A stretch of DNA of 38,795 nt, taken from the IMG/VR virus record IMGVR_UViG_3300000553_000110, positions 1-38,795 of that record; one strand, written 5' to 3'. How positions within the stretch are numbered: position 1 is the stretch's first letter; the number at the start of each line of letters is the position of its first letter. This DNA comes from a virus. Below are positions 5,961-11,218 of the stretch, one piece after another. The translations under genes and the position numbers were made by a program. The notes below the pieces were generated by a model that was given only the letters and a program-made list of their open reading frames with translations, was not told the DNA's origin and did not search any database.

Positions 5961-6152
5961 TCACGCGATGCTCTGAGCATCAAACCAGCCAGACCGCCAA
6001 AGGACAAAAGAAACAGGATGATCATCCGGATTAAAGGGATTATCTTCCAGACTATTGTCGGCCTGATATGCGACAAAGCCACTGTCATAAATGGCTCCTT
6101 GTTCCTCATCGCTCAGGATGCGCGTGGAGTCAATAGTGGAAAAATCAGTCAT
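5961..6152 (-). CDS. hypothetical protein (63 aa)
   Basis: Starts MTDFSTIDSTRILSDEE at ATG 6152 with GAAAGGAAAC 5 nt upstream; this start is favoured over ATGs further up. The product is acidic and soluble, with GAIYDSGFVAYQADNSLEDNPFNPDDHP and a C-terminal FVLWRSGWFDAQ. The layout DNPFNPxxxP...LWxxGWxDA is a pattern seen in small phage proteins that contain a ribosome-modulation-factor-like GW motif, but I cannot assign a role. The start overlaps the stop of the upstream gene in ATGACTGA, so the two form a coupled pair under the promoter at 6394-6421. After the stop, the 3' flank shared with array 1 leads into hexamer array 2. Confidence 0.7.
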   Translation of the reverse strand: MTDFSTIDSTRILSDEEQGAIYDSGFVAYQADNSLEDNPFNPDDHPVSFVLWRSGWFDAQSIA

Positions 6153-6363
6153 TTTGTTTCCTTTCATGCGATTCATTCAGGGCTTTGATGTATTCCGCAA
6201 CTTCCGGGAATTTATACGCCAGGTGTTCGATATTGCCTTTGAGAGCACCAATAATATAGTACGGCCGGTACTTGGAGTCGGGGAAGGAGTCGGTGAAATA
6301 TACGTAGGATTGCCGCTCGATCCGTTCGAAAAGCCGTTCGACTTCTGATGTGCTAGTGGTCAT
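6145..6363 (-). CDS. hypothetical protein (72 aa)
   Basis: Translation most likely starts at the second of two ATGs (6363, MTTSTSEVERLFERIE), because AGGA lies 7-8 nt before it and only 1-2 nt before the first (6369). The protein has an amphipathic N-terminal helix, a central YVYFTDSFPDSKYRPYYI, and a helical end (GNIEHLAYKFPEVAEYIKAL). No family recognised. It is the first gene of a coupled pair with 5961-6152 (overlap ATGACTGA) and is directly preceded by an early promoter. Confidence 0.7.
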   Translation of the reverse strand: MTTSTSEVERLFERIERQSYVYFTDSFPDSKYRPYYIIGALKGNIEHLAYKFPEVAEYIKALNESHERKQND

Positions 6364-6393
6364 GTTCATTTCCTGTTTGCTTTTGATATATCC

Positions 6394-6421
6394 ATTATAT
6401 CAAGGGTTCAATTAATGTCAA
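6394..6421 (-). promoter_or_regulatory. early-type promoter
   Basis: TTGACATTAATT...TATAATGG with 16 nt between hexamers and an extended -10 (TGATATAAT). The TGA stop of the gene upstream (6418-6420) lies within TTGACA. Drives 6145-6363 and 5961-6152. Confidence 0.9.
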
Positions 6422-6585
6422 CCGCGTTCCTGGATCCAGACTGACCAACCAGTCTTTTCACTCACCTCATACGCGTAGCGCTCGGCATCGATCCAGTGAG
6501 CGAAGGTTGCCAGACACTCGTCTATCGTCTCGCCGGCACGGTAAAAAGTCCGCATCGCGCGATAGGGGGGCTTGGTCATGGTCAT
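6418..6585 (-). CDS. small hypothetical protein (55 aa)
   Basis: A short frame between two promoter copies, starting MTMTKPPYRAMRTFYRAG (ATG 6585; ATG 6591 is also in frame but only 1-2 nt from the AGGA). It reads through ETIDECLATFAHWIDAERYAY and ends WIQERG with the TGA that forms part of the next promoter. The spacing, shared 5' leader (AAACAGGAAATGAACATG) and stop position match its neighbours exactly, which makes it convincing despite the size. Alpha-helical and soluble; function unknown. Moderately GC-rich. Confidence 0.65.
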   Translation of the reverse strand: MTMTKPPYRAMRTFYRAGETIDECLATFAHWIDAERYAYEVSEKTGWSVWIQERG

Positions 6586-6615
6586 GTTCATTTCCTGTTT
6601 GCTTTTGATATATCC

Positions 6616-6643
6616 ATTATATCAAGGGTTCAATTAATGTCAA
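6616..6643 (-). promoter_or_regulatory. early-type promoter
   Basis: TTGACA - 16 nt - TATAAT with the common flanks. A 33-codon frame upstream (6640-6741) stops inside TTGACA. Drives 6418-6585. Confidence 0.9.
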
Positions 6644-6741
6644 CCAGCCCTATGCGTTTTTTCAGCCCATAGCCCAGATATATCAATGCCCCCAAAAGCG
6701 GCTGCTAGGGGGGGTGTTGGCAGTGGATAAAGTTCAAGCAT
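6640..6741 (-). CDS. doubtful small ORF ending in a promoter
   Basis: A 33-residue frame (MLELYPLPTPPLAAAFGG and onwards) whose TGA is inside the TTGACA of the next promoter, the same arrangement as its proven neighbours. There is no ribosome site, so it may be the 3' remnant of a gene that lost its start. Confidence 0.25.
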   Translation of the reverse strand: MLELYPLPTPPLAAAFGGIDISGLWAEKTHRAG

Positions 6742-7051
6742 GAACCAATGACATTGGCTCGAATTATTTCAAAGACCTTTGGACCGTATCTCCGACTATA
6801 TCTGCGCCTACGTTTACACCGGGGAAAGGATCGATTCCCTCTTGCGTTGGCTTATCCATTAATTTGGCGCCGCCTCTTTTAGGTGTTTAGTCCTGAGCTT
6901 TTGAATTTTAGTTGGGCTCATCCTTCATCTTTATGCCCTCCTCATCCAGCGATCCAATACACGTATTGGCCAGATTCTTGGTGCAGATGGTTCTGAACCT
7001 TTCCTAATTCATCGTCTCAATACTATTTATAAAACTTTTAATCTTTATAAA
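6742..7051 (-). other. interval without a convincing gene
   Basis: About 310 bp. The best candidate is a 31-codon minus frame at 6764-6859 (MDKPTQEGIDPFPGVNVG) whose ATG overlaps the stop of a 20-codon frame (TAATG); neither has clear support. A 13-bp palindrome CCAATGACATTGG lies at 6745-6757. The stretch may be a decayed gene cluster or an unprocessed tRNA trailer. Confidence 0.4.
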
Positions 7052-7128
7052 TGGTAGCCACAGTCGGATTCGAACCGACACTTTACAGATTTTAAGTCTG
7101 TCTCCTCTGCCGGTTGGGATATGTGGCC
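7052..7128 (-). tRNA. tRNA-Leu (TAA), short variable loop
   Basis: A 77-nt cloverleaf: acceptor GGCCACA/TGTGGCT, anticodon arm ACAGA-CTTAAAA-TCTGT giving anticodon TAA (reads UUA), T arm GTCGG-TTCGAAT-CCGAC, discriminator A and encoded CCA. The variable loop is only AAAGT, unlike the long class II arm of bacterial tRNA-Leu; the D-arm TATCCCAACCGGCAGAGGA is of a type I recall from other phage Leu tRNAs. Confidence 0.9.
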
Positions 7129-7176
7129 TTGATTTTCTTTTTAATAGCTATTTCCCGGGCTTTTAACCATGGCTGG

Positions 7177-7194
7177 AGACTATCCGGATAGTCT
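7177..7194. other. 18-bp perfect palindrome
   Basis: AGACTATCCGGATAGTCT lies between the end of the small membrane-protein gene (7213) and the tRNA-Leu. It could form a hairpin in the transcript but has no T-run, so it may protect or separate the tRNA transcript rather than terminate it. Confidence 0.5.
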
Positions 7195-7212
7195 AGCTAT
7201 AGTTACCTACCG

Positions 7213-7308
7213 CTAATGGCCAGAAAGGACACAGATACCCACCAGAAGAGTGCCTAAAGCACCAATCAAAACCACGGCTTCGATGGCCGCTCGAAATAGT
7301 CTAGTCAT
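7213..7308 (-). CDS. single-span membrane micropeptide (31 aa)
   Basis: MTRLFRAAIEAVVLIGALGT begins a 31-residue product with a short basic head followed by about 20 hydrophobic residues (AVVLIGALGTLLVGICVLSG), a single transmembrane segment with N-in orientation by the positive-inside rule. ATG 7308 overlaps the stop of the ArfA-like gene by 4 nt (ATGA), so it is the second gene of a coupled pair under the promoter at 7439-7466. Phage membrane micropeptides often modify host membrane functions or lysis, but nothing here fixes the role. Confidence 0.6.
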   Translation of the reverse strand: MTRLFRAAIEAVVLIGALGTLLVGICVLSGH

Positions 7309-7406
7309 TGTTTACCTTTGCGGCTATAGGATCCTTTGCCCTTCTTGGGCTTGACCACTGAGGATCGGTTGAACTTCCAGGCATTCTTCGCGATTGGATT
7401 GCGCAT
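7305..7406 (-). CDS. ArfA-like alternative ribosome-rescue peptide (33 aa)
   Basis: The product begins MRNPIAKNAWKFN and ends VVKPKKGKGSYSRKGKQ. The tail matches the ArfA core KKGKGSYMRKGKH as I recall it from E. coli, the basic segment that enters the empty mRNA channel of stalled ribosomes and helps recruit RF2. ArfA rescues non-stop complexes when tmRNA fails. ATG 7406 is preferred over in-frame ATG 7415 because AGGG lies 9 nt before it, as in the sister leader at 7995. The peptide is short and very basic and has its own early promoter, consistent with keeping host ribosomes available early in infection. Family membership rests on this motif alone. Confidence 0.6.
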   Translation of the reverse strand: MRNPIAKNAWKFNRSSVVKPKKGKGSYSRKGKQ

Positions 7407-7438
7407 TTGGTTCATCCCTGTTTGCTTTTGATATATCC

Positions 7439-7466
7439 ATTATATCAGGGGTCGAATTAATGTCAA
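7439..7466 (-). promoter_or_regulatory. early-type promoter
   Basis: TTGACA - 16 nt - TATAAT with the common flanks. Drives the ArfA-like and membrane-peptide pair. Confidence 0.9.
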
Positions 7467-7469
7467 ACA

Positions 7470-7706
7470 TCAATCCGAATCTTTTACCGGCTCATCCTCC
7501 TCGGCATAGTGAGCTTCCAGCTCGTTCCAATCGATGCAGTCCAGGTCCAGCATATCACGAATGAACCCGTTCGTGCCGATCTCATTATCGACGTAGTCCA
7601 GTACTTCAGCCTCGATGGCTCGCGCATCCATTCCTTGCAAGGAATCCTCGAACCACAGGGCCACAAGCCACGTCTCGCGATTGCGCCAACCGTTATAGCC
7701 ACTCAT
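7470..7706 (-). CDS. NGWxNxETW-family phage protein
   Basis: 78 residues. The N-terminus GYNGWRNRETWLVALWFEDS matches a small family widespread in phages (the DUF7249 type, as I recall) whose hallmark is NGWxNxxTWxVALW. The rest is acidic (VLDYVDNEIGTNG, NELEAHYAEEDEP). No function is established to my knowledge; the small acidic character would suit a DNA mimic or host-protein inhibitor, but that is speculation. GGGAAC lies about 9 nt before ATG 7706. Its TGA (7470-7472) is 3 nt before the next promoter, whose leader it abuts. A second long frame in the same DNA (7484-7702) is a shadow. Confidence 0.8.
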   Translation of the reverse strand: MSGYNGWRNRETWLVALWFEDSLQGMDARAIEAEVLDYVDNEIGTNGFIRDMLDLDCIDWNELEAHYAEEDEPVKDSD

Positions 7707-7739
7707 TTTGTTCAGTTCCCGTTTGCTTTTGATAGATCC

Positions 7740-7767
7740 ATTATATCAGGGGTCGAATTAATGTCAA
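7740..7767 (-). promoter_or_regulatory. early-type promoter
   Basis: TTGACA - 16 nt - TATAAT with the common flanks, 34 nt upstream of ATG 7706. Confidence 0.9.
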
Positions 7768-7782
7768 CCCGCCGCGGCCAAA

Positions 7783-7995
7783 TCAATAATCAAATGTAAG
7801 AATATATTCTTCTTCCGGAGTCTGATTCGACCAATACGGGTTCTTGACAATTTCGTAATACACAAGCCAATAAAGACATACGACGCCCATTAGGATGAAG
7901 CCTCCCCAAAGCAGGATATATACGGCCTGGACCATCTGGGCGAGATTGCCAGAAAAAAGCATCGCGACCACTTCCGTGAATATGTTGGCGTGCAT
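7783..7995 (-). CDS. small membrane protein (70 aa)
   Basis: ATG 7995 (MHANIFTEVVAMLF) is chosen because the AGG lies 9 nt upstream, while the in-frame ATG at 8004 is too close. The protein has one long or two short hydrophobic segments (VAMLFSGNLAQMVQAVYILL and GGFILMGVVCLYWLVYYEIV), then a polar tail (KNPYWSNQTPEEEYILTF). It is probably an inner-membrane protein with one or two spans. No homology recognised. The promoter upstream is the class with TTTACG as -35. The TGA at 7783 is 15 nt before the next promoter. Confidence 0.65.
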   Translation of the reverse strand: MHANIFTEVVAMLFSGNLAQMVQAVYILLWGGFILMGVVCLYWLVYYEIVKNPYWSNQTPEEEYILTFDY

Positions 7996-8027
7996 TTGGT
8001 TCATTCCTGTTTGCTTTTGATGATACC

Positions 8028-8055
8028 ATTATATCAGGCAGCGAATTAACGTAAA
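8028..8055 (-). promoter_or_regulatory. early-type promoter, TTTACG class
   Basis: TTTACGTTAATT - TATAATGG, 16 nt between hexamers. Its upstream flank GGTGGACCCA plus the A/T hairpin is the same as at 11994-12050, so the whole boundary module is duplicated. Confidence 0.8.
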
Positions 8056-8092
8056 TGGGTCCACCGCATTTTTTTGAAAAAAATTTGCGCCT

Positions 8093-9028
8093 TTATCGAC
8101 CTATTAATTTATAGGCCGATTTAGAATCGCTAGTAGAATCGCGCTTTAATTGAAGCCGTACAAACTTCTTTCCTTTATGTTTAACAATAATTCCATTTCC
8201 AGAATGCTGTACGGTAAAATGTTCTGGTGAATTGAATTGCTCATTATATTCGGTGCTGGGTTGCACTAAATTATGAGTGTAATTTCCATTTAAACCACCG
8301 GTAGTAAATCGATAGTGAGGAATAATTGTTTCTCTCGCGTGCAAAACATGATTCCTCAAAAAGCCAGACAATTCTTGTGGCTCCATATTACCTAAGACAG
8401 TGGCATATTCACGGGCAGCCATATTCAGGTGCTTTTTATGAATAGCATCTACAGAAGTCTTTATTGCCGGATTGTTTTTTAGAAATTCTTTTCTTTGTGA
8501 TTTATTTGTAAAAGTTCTTAGTTCCGGATACGTATTCTCAATTTCTATTCTTGCGTTTGTCTGATTTGAAACTCCATTGGTTCCTGTATTAGTATCCATT
8601 GTGCCAATGCCGATAGTCGAAACTGGTACTTTTGCATTTCTTTTGTAGGAAACCTTCAAAGATATTCCAGTGTAAGTAGCATTTTCATGCGTAAACATGA
8701 TATCCGACGGATCATCATGTTGAGATGCTTTTATTCCTGTTACCCTTTCGATATCGCCGGGTTTAGAAGTCCACGATACGACTGCAATAGGATTTTTTTG
8801 TGATTCGAATTGCAACTTAATATAAGCAGCAGCGGCGCGGGCCCTATTGTCTATTTGCTCATATTCTTCCGGACTTACACGATCCTTAATCGTATTGTGG
8901 GCTTCTTCTGGAGATTGGCCACTTTTATCAGAGTGCTTTTGCATATGTTCGCCATTTATATAATAGCCAACCAAAAGTTCGTGTAATTTTCCTGCAGCAT
9001 CAATAGCAGCGCCATTTTGTATGGACAT
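8093..9028 (-). CDS. large conserved phage protein, possible nuclease-like core
   Basis: 311 residues. The N-terminus IDAAGKLHELLVGYYINGE, a central WTSKPGDIERVTGIKASQHD, then DPSDIMFTHENATYTGISLK with VSYKRNAKVPVS form a pattern I recall in uncharacterised phage proteins (KPGDIxRxTG...ASDI...GxSLKV). The D-x(10-15)-SLK layout could be a variant PD-(D/E)xK nuclease core, in which Ser replaces the second acid; this is inference. The C-terminal part is basic (VKHKGKKFVRLQLKRD). AAAGGGAAC lies 6 nt before ATG 9028. It stands alone under an early promoter and is the second longest gene in the early accessory block (8-14 kb). Confidence 0.75.
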   Translation of the reverse strand: MSIQNGAAIDAAGKLHELLVGYYINGEHMQKHSDKSGQSPEEAHNTIKDRVSPEEYEQIDNRARAAAAYIKLQFESQKNPIAVVSWTSKPGDIERVTGIKASQHDDPSDIMFTHENATYTGISLKVSYKRNAKVPVSTIGIGTMDTNTGTNGVSNQTNARIEIENTYPELRTFTNKSQRKEFLKNNPAIKTSVDAIHKKHLNMAAREYATVLGNMEPQELSGFLRNHVLHARETIIPHYRFTTGGLNGNYTHNLVQPSTEYNEQFNSPEHFTVQHSGNGIIVKHKGKKFVRLQLKRDSTSDSKSAYKLIGR

Positions 9029-9055
9029 GCCGTTCCCTTTGCTTTTGATATATCC

Positions 9056-9083
9056 ATTATATCAAGGGTCTAATTAATGTCAA
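9056..9083 (-). promoter_or_regulatory. early-type promoter
   Basis: TTGACA - 16 nt - TATAAT, common flanks, 27 nt upstream of ATG 9028. Confidence 0.9.
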
Positions 9084-9103
9084 TCAGCGCCAGCACGTTT
9101 TTT

Positions 9104-9133
9104 CAAAAAAATATCTAACCCCCTACCGGTTAG
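9104..9133 (-). terminator. weak terminator hairpin between cassettes
   Basis: CTAACC-GGTAGGG-GGTTAG followed by ATATTTTTTT, placed after the stop of 9146-9835 and before the next promoter. A near copy with one mismatch is at 9925-9953. Confidence 0.55.
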
Positions 9134-9135
9134 AA

Positions 9136-9149
9136 GGAATTAATGTCAA
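9136..9149 (-). repeat. isolated TTGACATTAATTCC element on a stop codon
   Basis: The first 12 bases are those of the early promoters, but no -10 follows at 16-18 nt. The TGA stop of the gene at 9146 is inside it. Further copies in the same strand are at 9956-9969, 12074-12087, 13400-13413 and 14050-14063. Confidence 0.85.
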
Positions 9150-9835
9150 GCGGCAACTTGCACAACAAACCCGCTTTGGTCGCCGCGAGCCTTGCCCTTA
9201 GCCTTGAGCCCCACCACCACTTGCGCGGGGTCTAGGAAGCGGAGGTCCGTTTCATCGCCGTTAATTACAGGGCGACCGTAGTAACTAGTAGGAAGCCCTC
9301 CGGAAAAGACTACCGCGACATTGGTCGAAGTGCCGATTACTTGTACCGTGTCTTCCTCATTTCCATCAGCACGACTAAAGGTCAAGTGATAATTGTCAGG
9401 AAGCCGCCGGCGATTAGTACGCTTGGTATAGTCGTAAAATTGAATTGACGGAAATACGGACATGATATTGTCAAAACCAGCAACAGGAATACGTTCCCAA
9501 GGAATATCACTAGTGCCATTAAGACGGACTACTGGGATTAGTCCCATCCGATACGCTTTTCTGATCAAAGCACCAATCTCGGTGACTAATTGATCCATGA
9601 ATGCTTCACGATTTTCAAAATAAAATTGAGTCTTATTAATACGCGATTGTTGAACCGTGCTAAAGGCACCACGACCGGCGGTATAGAGGCAAGCTTCGGT
9701 GCAACCTTTGGTGCGCTTGGCGCAAGTCTCATATCCCGACACCTTAGCGGGTGCAAGATACAGGATGCCAGTCAGATAACCGGCTTTTTCACCCTTGACG
9801 GTTTTGGTATCAGCGGAAACGCTAAGGAGCTTCAT
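9146..9835 (-). CDS. conserved phage protein of the DUF7227 type
   Basis: 229 residues from ATG 9835 (MKLLSVSADTKTVKG). The segments GYLTGILYLAPAKVSGYETC, KGCTEACLYTAGRG, SRINKT, VVRLNGTSDIPWE, FYDYTKR, NYHLTFSRA and NGDETDLRFLDP match a distinctive protein family common in phages (DUF7227 as I recall). Three Cys (C38, C45, C49) are conserved in it and could hold a metal or cluster. No activity is established. The ribosome site is weak (GAAAGAAAG). ATG 9865, giving MDISKRK, lies in the promoter -10 and is not a start. The stop is within TTGACATTAATTCC. Confidence 0.8.
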   Translation of the reverse strand: MKLLSVSADTKTVKGEKAGYLTGILYLAPAKVSGYETCAKRTKGCTEACLYTAGRGAFSTVQQSRINKTQFYFENREAFMDQLVTEIGALIRKAYRMGLIPVVRLNGTSDIPWERIPVAGFDNIMSVFPSIQFYDYTKRTNRRRLPDNYHLTFSRADGNEEDTVQVIGTSTNVAVVFSGGLPTSYYGRPVINGDETDLRFLDPAQVVVGLKAKGKARGDQSGFVVQVAA

Positions 9836-9863
9836 TTTTTCTTTCTTTCGTTTTGATATATCC

Positions 9864-9891
9864 ATTATATCAAAGGTCGAATTAATGTCAA
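9864..9891 (-). promoter_or_regulatory. early-type promoter
   Basis: TTGACA - 16 nt - TATAAT; spacer TTAATTCGACCTTTGA. Drives 9146-9835. Confidence 0.9.
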
Positions 9892-9924
9892 CCAGCGCCA
9901 GCTGGTGACCAGCACGTTTTTTTC

Positions 9925-9969
9925 AAAAAAATATCTGACCCCCTACCGGTTAGAAGGAATTAATGTCAA
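9925..9969 (-). other. cassette boundary: isolated TTGACATTAATTCC plus weak hairpin
   Basis: 9956-9969 is TTGACATTAATTCC with the stop of 9966-10241 inside it; 9935-9953 repeats the CTAACCGGTAGGGGGT hairpin with one mismatch, followed by ATATTTTTTT. A 13-bp palindrome GCTGGTGACCAGC lies at 9901-9913. Confidence 0.7.
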
Positions 9970-10241
9970 CCCGCTAGCGGTACGTACAGGCTATCATAAA
10001 CCTTTTTTGTCACCTTATAATAAATGCCTTCCGGAGTAACAACGTTATAACAAGGCTTAGCAAGTTTCAGGTTATATTCTCTTTGTTCACTGTGTGTCAT
10101 ATTATTAAACTTACGACGATTATACTTGAACGAATGATCGGTAATTTTTTTCTTAAGCGTGTTAGACTTCACATGTAGGTCTATAAACTGATCCATAGTC
10201 ATGGGATTGCGATGACCGGTAAAATAGAAAAGTTTGGACAC
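9966..10241 (-). CDS. hypothetical protein (91 aa), GTG start
   Basis: Begins at GTG 10241 (MSKLFYFTGHRNPMTMDQF) with AGGGA about 10 nt upstream. Basic and helical in the middle (KSNTLKKKITDHSFKYNRRK, then MTHSEQREYNLKLA), ending CYNVVTPEGIYYKVTKKVYD, a beta-hairpin-like region. No domain recognised; the basic helix may bind nucleic acid. It is a single-gene cassette: early promoter upstream, and a TGA lying inside TTGACATTAATTCC downstream. Confidence 0.7.
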   Translation of the reverse strand: MSKLFYFTGHRNPMTMDQFIDLHVKSNTLKKKITDHSFKYNRRKFNNMTHSEQREYNLKLAKPCYNVVTPEGIYYKVTKKVYDSLYVPLAG

Positions 10242-10274
10242 GTTCTTGTTTCCCTGTTTGGTTTTGATAGATCC

Positions 10275-10302
10275 ATTATATCAAGGGTTCAATTAATGTC
10301 AA
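10275..10302 (-). promoter_or_regulatory. early-type promoter lying inside the end of the upstream gene
   Basis: TTGACA - 16 nt - TATAAT. The upstream gene reads through the -35 region: its last residues VDIN are encoded by GTTGACATTAAT and its TGA is in AATTGA. Confidence 0.9.
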
Positions 10303-10717
10303 CCACCTCCTGAAGGATTTGATGCTTTCCGTGATCAAAGACTTCCCATTGACCGTCTCGAAACAGATAGCTATAATCTTCTCCGCACTCACCAAATGCT
10401 TCTACATACTCGTCAAATCCACCATCATACAGTTTACCATGCTGATTCTTCTCACCGCGATCACGTCCATAGAACACAGTATAGCGATCAATGCGACTAT
10501 TGAAGCTATGACCAGCTGGGCAGTCAATAGAAGTGTCCAGTACAAAGATGTTTCCGAGAGCAACGAGAGCCTCGACTTGCTCTAGTGTATTATAATGATT
10601 CAACAACGTCTTACCGACACCCTCGTAATAGCCATCATGATGGCAGTATACGCGAGTGATTTGACCGTCTTCGTGTTCGACTGCGATGGTTGCCCAGATG
10701 GTTGAGCGCGTAGGCAT
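10289..10717 (-). CDS. conserved phage protein, function unknown
   Basis: 142 residues from ATG 10717 (MPTRSTIWATIAVEHEDGQI). The layout MPTRSTI...DGxIxxVYCHHDGYYEGVGKTLLNHY, then HSFNSRIDRYTVFYGRDRGE and YSYLFRDGQWEVFDHG, is one I recall from many phages and plasmids as an uncharacterised family. Several His and Asp in YCHHDGYYEG hint at a metal site, without proof. AGGA is about 12 nt upstream. The last four residues are encoded by the -35 region of the next promoter, so the two have been fitted together. Confidence 0.75.
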   Translation of the reverse strand: MPTRSTIWATIAVEHEDGQITRVYCHHDGYYEGVGKTLLNHYNTLEQVEALVALGNIFVLDTSIDCPAGHSFNSRIDRYTVFYGRDRGEKNQHGKLYDGGFDEYVEAFGECGEDYSYLFRDGQWEVFDHGKHQILQEVVDIN

Positions 10718-10751
10718 GTTCGTTCGGTTCCTGTTTGGTTTTGATAGATCC

Positions 10752-10779
10752 ATTATATCAAGGGTCGAATTAATGTCAA
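10752..10779 (-). promoter_or_regulatory. early-type promoter
   Basis: TTGACA - 16 nt - TATAAT. Its upstream flank forms, with an oppositely oriented TTGACATTAATTCC at 10825-10838, a 15-bp inverted repeat. Drives 10289-10717. Confidence 0.9.
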
Positions 10780-10824
10780 CCAGCCCAATCACGTTTTTTT
10801 AAAAACTTTTTTCGCTGCGAAGGG

Positions 10825-10838
10825 TTGACATTAATTCC
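10825..10838 (+). repeat. inverted copy of TTGACATTAATTCC
   Basis: Oriented on the plus strand, pointing into the end of the RHH gene (stop 10840). With the promoter at 10774-10779 it makes a 15-bp inverted repeat enclosing about 45 bp with an A/T hairpin and TTCGCTGCGAA. Confidence 0.8.
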
Positions 10839-10839
10839 G

Positions 10840-11181
10840 TCACCATCCGGAATCACTCTCTGAGTCCTCATCCATCCCAGGCATCCAGATACCAATCGGC
10901 TCTTCGATATCCTCAGGATAGTGTTGCCGATTACTACCGTTCGCCTTGAATCGCGCACGAAGAAGCGCCTTATGTTCTCTGAGATGCTCTTTGGTCTTCT
11001 TGATCTCCTCGTTCCACATCTCAATTTCATTGCCGCGATATACGATTGCCCTTCGCATCAAGTCCAGCAGCATCGCCGTTCTAGTGATTGCGTGCTGTTC
11101 GCAAAGATCGTCGAACGTCTCCAAAAGATCGATCGGCGCCATGAAGTTTATCAATTTTTCTTTTTTAGTTTTATCGTTCAT
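10840..11181 (-). CDS. ribbon-helix-helix DNA-binding protein
   Basis: 113 residues (MNDKTKKEKLINFMAPIDLL). Residues about 8-47 fit the RHH/MetJ-Arc fold: a short strand (KLINFMAP), helix (IDLLETFDDLCEQH), turn (AITR) and helix (TAMLLDLMRRAIV). RHH proteins dimerise and insert the strand pair in the DNA major groove, usually as repressors. A long charged helix (EIEMWNEEIKKTKEHLREHK) and an acidic tail follow. There is no early promoter of its own and no clear ribosome site; it lies 37 nt after the repeat protein gene and is probably co-transcribed. It is the best local candidate for a regulator of the repeated promoters, though that link is inference. Confidence 0.75.
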   Translation of the reverse strand: MNDKTKKEKLINFMAPIDLLETFDDLCEQHAITRTAMLLDLMRRAIVYRGNEIEMWNEEIKKTKEHLREHKALLRARFKANGSNRQHYPEDIEEPIGIWMPGMDEDSESDSGW

Positions 11182-11218
11182 CAGACACACAACCAATGAT
11201 TTTTCGGGGTATTGTTAT

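Noticed and set aside
7052-7128. Stop-suppressor tRNA
   Set aside because: The loop CTTAAAA places T33 before TAA, which reads the Leu codon UUA; reading it as TTA would shift the loop and break the stem.
7484-7702. 72-residue minus frame inside the NGWxNxETW gene
   Set aside because: Same DNA in another frame; Arg/Trp-rich, and lacks the family signature and a ribosome site.
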